32,013 nucleotides of DNA. Origin: Verrucomicrobiota bacterium (GTDB taxonomy: Bacteria; Verrucomicrobiota; Verrucomicrobiia; Verrucomicrobiales; DEV007). This document shows, piece after piece, positions 29,422 to 32,013 of this stretch. The stretch lies in the NCBI GenBank assembly GCA_020627905.1, contig JAHDFZ010000011.1, forward strand, positions 1 to 32,013, in the 5' to 3' direction. The notes beneath the pieces are model-generated. The model saw only the letters and a list, made by a program, of their open reading frames with translations. It did not search any database and had not been told where the DNA came from. Each line of letters starts with the position of its first letter. Positions within the stretch are counted from its first letter, which is position 1. Made by a program: the position numbers and the translations under genes.

Positions 29422-29952
29422 ATGGATTGGTATTTCGAAGACGCCGGGGGAAACCCTGCCATGGCCACCCCTGAGGATATCATGGGCCTGGTCGAAGCAG
29501 GCGTTATCACCGCCGAAACTCTCGTGTGGAATCAGAATCTCACGCAGTGGCGTCCTGCAGCAGCCGTTCGCCCGGACTGGTTCGACGGCTCAGGTGGATC
29601 CAGCTTGCGTCAGAAAAAGGGCAGCACCAGCCAGGTGCTCGTCACCCACAAAAAGGGGACAAATACCCCGACGGTTACCCTTCAGCGGACAGCAAAAACC
29701 GCCATGGATCCGTTTGCGATCGCCGCTCTCGTCTTCGGCCTTCTCAGTGTCGCAGCCTCAGCGTTTTTCTGGTATGTCGGGATCGCCCTTGGATTAGTAG
29801 CTATCATCTCTGGCCACGTCGGACGCAAGCGGACGATCAAGGGTCTAGCCCGCACCCCCGGGGCGAAAGTTGCTGCGGCGGGACTCGTGCTCGGATACCT
29901 CGGGACGCTGCTTTCAATAGGATTGTTCCTCTGGTTCTCTCGGGGAGCTTAG
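29422..29952 (+). CDS. GYF_2 (DUF4339) plus DUF4190-like membrane protein
   Basis: N-terminal DWYFEDAGGNPAMATPEDIMGLVEAGVITAETLVWNQNLTQWRPA; C-terminal two-TM DPFAIAALVFGLLSV...GHVGRKRTIKG...GLVLGYLGTLLSIGLFLWF. Confidence 0.8.
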   Translation: MDWYFEDAGGNPAMATPEDIMGLVEAGVITAETLVWNQNLTQWRPAAAVRPDWFDGSGGSSLRQKKGSTSQVLVTHKKGTNTPTVTLQRTAKTAMDPFAIAALVFGLLSVAASAFFWYVGIALGLVAIISGHVGRKRTIKGLARTPGAKVAAAGLVLGYLGTLLSIGLFLWFSRGA

Positions 29953-29991
29953 AGATGGGTGAAGCTACCCACAGCACCCCAGGCTCGCATG

Positions 29992-30006
29992 ATTCCTGCT
30001 AGGAAT
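29992..30006. repeat. Intergenic palindrome attcct-gct-aggaat
   Basis: Perfect 6-bp arms; first of several hairpins between 29992 and 30130. Confidence 0.55.
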
Positions 30007-30104
30007 AGGGAATTTATTCGCGGACGGCATCTGCTGCGGACATCAAGTCCTTGTGCCGCCGGACATGAACAGCCAGCAGCGGGGCAGTGCACACAGCTTC
30101 CGCC

Positions 30105-30122
30105 TCGCGACTGAAGTCGCGA
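30105..30122. repeat. CTGAAG-centred palindrome tcgcgact-ga-agtcgcga
   Basis: Perfect 8-bp arms; flank (g)attccatggc resembles cgtccatagc after 13688. Confidence 0.75.
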
Positions 30123-30207
30123 TTCCATGGCCCGGCTATCGAACGGAGACACCGTCTTCAAAGCGAATTTCATTCCCAAATGCTGGGCGATAAGGTAATT
30201 CTACCTC

Positions 30208-31602
30208 ATGCTCCTAACTCTAACTCTACAGGGCGAGCACGCCTCCAGACTGAGTTTCCTCGTCGCCAAACATCCAGACCGCTGTCAGTCATTCGACACC
30301 GGCTTTGGAAAAGCCCACGTCTTCTACCCGGAATGTTCGGAGAGTATCAGCACGATCGCACTGCTGCTTGAGGTCGACTCCCTCGGCATTGTCAAGACTC
30401 AGCACCGCAACGGCGGACCGCCTCTGCTGTCTCATTATGTAAACGACAGAGCCTACACGGCAAACTCCTTCCTCAGCGTCGCTCTCTCGAAAGTATTTGG
30501 CTCTGCCCTCAACGGCAAATGTCGCGAATTCCCCGAGCTCGCTGAAACTCCCCTCCCCCTGACCGCAACGCTGTCCGCCATTCCCAGCCGTTCCGGCGAG
30601 GCCTTTTTCGAGGAGCTCTTCAGCCCTCTCGGCTATGAGATTGAAACGGAACTCATCCCTCTGGACGAAAACTTCCCTGCGTGGGGCGAGGGCCATCTCT
30701 ACCAGTTGACCCTATCCAAAACGACCACACTCTGCGAACTCCTCCGACAGCTTTACATCCTCGTGCCGGTTCTCGACAACCAGAAACACTACTGGATCGG
30801 CAAAGAGGAAGCGGAGAAGCTGCTGGAAAAAGCCGGCAACTGGCTACCGGAGCACCCGTTAAAAGAGGCAATCGTCGGACGCTATCTCCGCTACCGCCGC
30901 CGGCTGATGAATGAGGCCCTGCTGCGACTCGCTCCAGAAACAGAAGAGGACGAAGAAACAACCACCGATGAGCCGGAGGAGCGCATCGAAAAACCCATAC
31001 GCCTGCATGATCAGAGACTGGAGGTAGCCACCACCATTCTGAAAGAGCATGCCGCTCACCGAATCCTCGACCTTGGATGTGGAGAGGGCCGCTTGATCGA
31101 GCGCCTGCTCACGAAACCATACGTGCATGAGATCGCCGGATTTGATGTCTGCACCCGATCTCTGGCAAAGGCAGAACGGCGCTTGCGTCTGGATCGGCGA
31201 CCGGAAAAAATCAGGGAGAAACTAAGCCTGCGACAGGGAGCACTCACCTACCGGGACCCAAGACAGCGAGGTTACGATGCCGCCTGTGCGATCGAAGTGA
31301 TCGAGCACATCGATGAGGAGCGCTTGCCCGCTTTCGCCGATGCCCTGTTCGGCTATGCCGCCCCTCAAACTATCATTATCACCACCCCTAACGCCGAATA
31401 CAACAACTGCTACGAATGGCTCCCCGCAGGAAACTTCCGCCATCGGGACCATCGCTTTGAGTGGACACGAGAGGAATTCGAAAACTGGTCACAGGGCATC
31501 TGTGAAACCTATGGATACCAGGTGACATTCACCCAGATCGGAGACGAAGACGAAACACACGGCGGCCCCTCTCAGATGGCCGTTTTTACAAAACATCTAT
31601 GA
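30208..31602 (+). CDS. hen1: Bacterial Hen1, 3'-terminal RNA ribose 2'-O-methyltransferase
   Basis: Hen1 N-terminal domain (VKTQHRNGGPPLLSHYVNDRAYTANSFLSVALSKVFG) and methyltransferase domain: RILDLGCGEGRLIERLL, CAIEVIEHIDEERL, NFRHRDHRFEWTREEFENW. Confidence 0.92.
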   Translation: MLLTLTLQGEHASRLSFLVAKHPDRCQSFDTGFGKAHVFYPECSESISTIALLLEVDSLGIVKTQHRNGGPPLLSHYVNDRAYTANSFLSVALSKVFGSALNGKCREFPELAETPLPLTATLSAIPSRSGEAFFEELFSPLGYEIETELIPLDENFPAWGEGHLYQLTLSKTTTLCELLRQLYILVPVLDNQKHYWIGKEEAEKLLEKAGNWLPEHPLKEAIVGRYLRYRRRLMNEALLRLAPETEEDEETTTDEPEERIEKPIRLHDQRLEVATTILKEHAAHRILDLGCGEGRLIERLLTKPYVHEIAGFDVCTRSLAKAERRLRLDRRPEKIREKLSLRQGALTYRDPRQRGYDAACAIEVIEHIDEERLPAFADALFGYAAPQTIIITTPNAEYNNCYEWLPAGNFRHRDHRFEWTREEFENWSQGICETYGYQVTFTQIGDEDETHGGPSQMAVFTKHL

Positions 31603-32013
31603 AAATTTCCATCCCGGATCTCTGCCTGGTTTCCCTGATCGGTGTCTCCGGCTCCGGCAAATCAAGCTTCGCGCGGAAACACTTCCTCTCTACAGAAACG
31701 GTCAACTCAGATCATTGTCGAGCGCTCCTTTCAGACGACGAAAACGACCAGAGTGTCACCGCCGAAGCCTTCGCCCTACTCCACCAGATCGCTGGTGCCA
31801 GATTAAAACTCGGCAGGCGCGTCGTTATTGATGCCACCAGCGTGCAGAAAGAATCCCGAGCCTCACTGCTGCAGCTCGCTCGTGATCACGACTGCCTCGC
31901 CGTGGCTATGGTCCTCAATATTGATCCCAAAATCTGTGAAGAGCGCAATGTCACGCGGACTGACCGGACACTGAAAACCCATGTAGTCCGCAATCAGCAC
32001 CGAGCCCTCAAGC
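31599..32013 (+). CDS. pnkp: Polynucleotide kinase-phosphatase (Pnkp), N-terminal kinase domain, truncated by window end
   Basis: ATGA overlap with hen1. Translation MKISIPDLCLVSLIGVSGSGKSSFARKHFLSTETVNSDHCRALLSDDENDQSVTAEAFALLHQIAGARLKLGRRVVIDATSVQKESRASLLQLARDH..., with P-loop GVSGSGKSS; absent from the ORF track because it runs off the window. Confidence 0.92.
   Translation, partial: MKISIPDLCLVSLIGVSGSGKSSFARKHFLSTETVNSDHCRALLSDDENDQSVTAEAFALLHQIAGARLKLGRRVVIDATSVQKESRASLLQLARDHDCLAVAMVLNIDPKICEERNVTRTDRTLKTHVVRNQHRALK

Overview
The window looks like a chromosomal segment from a Verrucomicrobia-type bacterium, a placement inferred from gene families and not tested. Housekeeping genes: gyrA and gyrB (minus strand), argH, aspS (minus), a folP-like gene, recF, thiE and a PfkB-family kinase. 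Accessory content: (i) a locus at about 6.2-11.4 kb with two paralogous small membrane proteins that share a conserved leader, followed by three paralogous membrane-anchored proteins, the middle one frameshifted; (ii) a secreted sulfatase with a non-canonical C-S-T-F-R active-site motif; (iii) a membrane-anchored SNase-like nuclease; (iv) a tightly coupled minus-strand operon (about 26.6 to 19.0 kb) encoding a HExxH lipoprotein, four pseudopilin-like proteins matching the 'Verru_Chthon cassette' D-B-C-A, which parallels GspH-I-J-K, and a fifth coupled secreted protein; (v) a Hen1 RNA 3'-terminal 2'-O-methyltransferase with a 4-nt overlap into the start of pnkp, i.e. the bacterial RNA repair cassette, cut by the window end. 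The intergenic spaces hold a set of palindromes with variable arms and constant centres (CTGAAG, TCAGGAGA and similar), a nested triple hairpin, and two trimeric 9-nt repeats. No tRNA, rRNA, CRISPR array or transposase was recognised. All calls come from reading the sequence; no searches were run.
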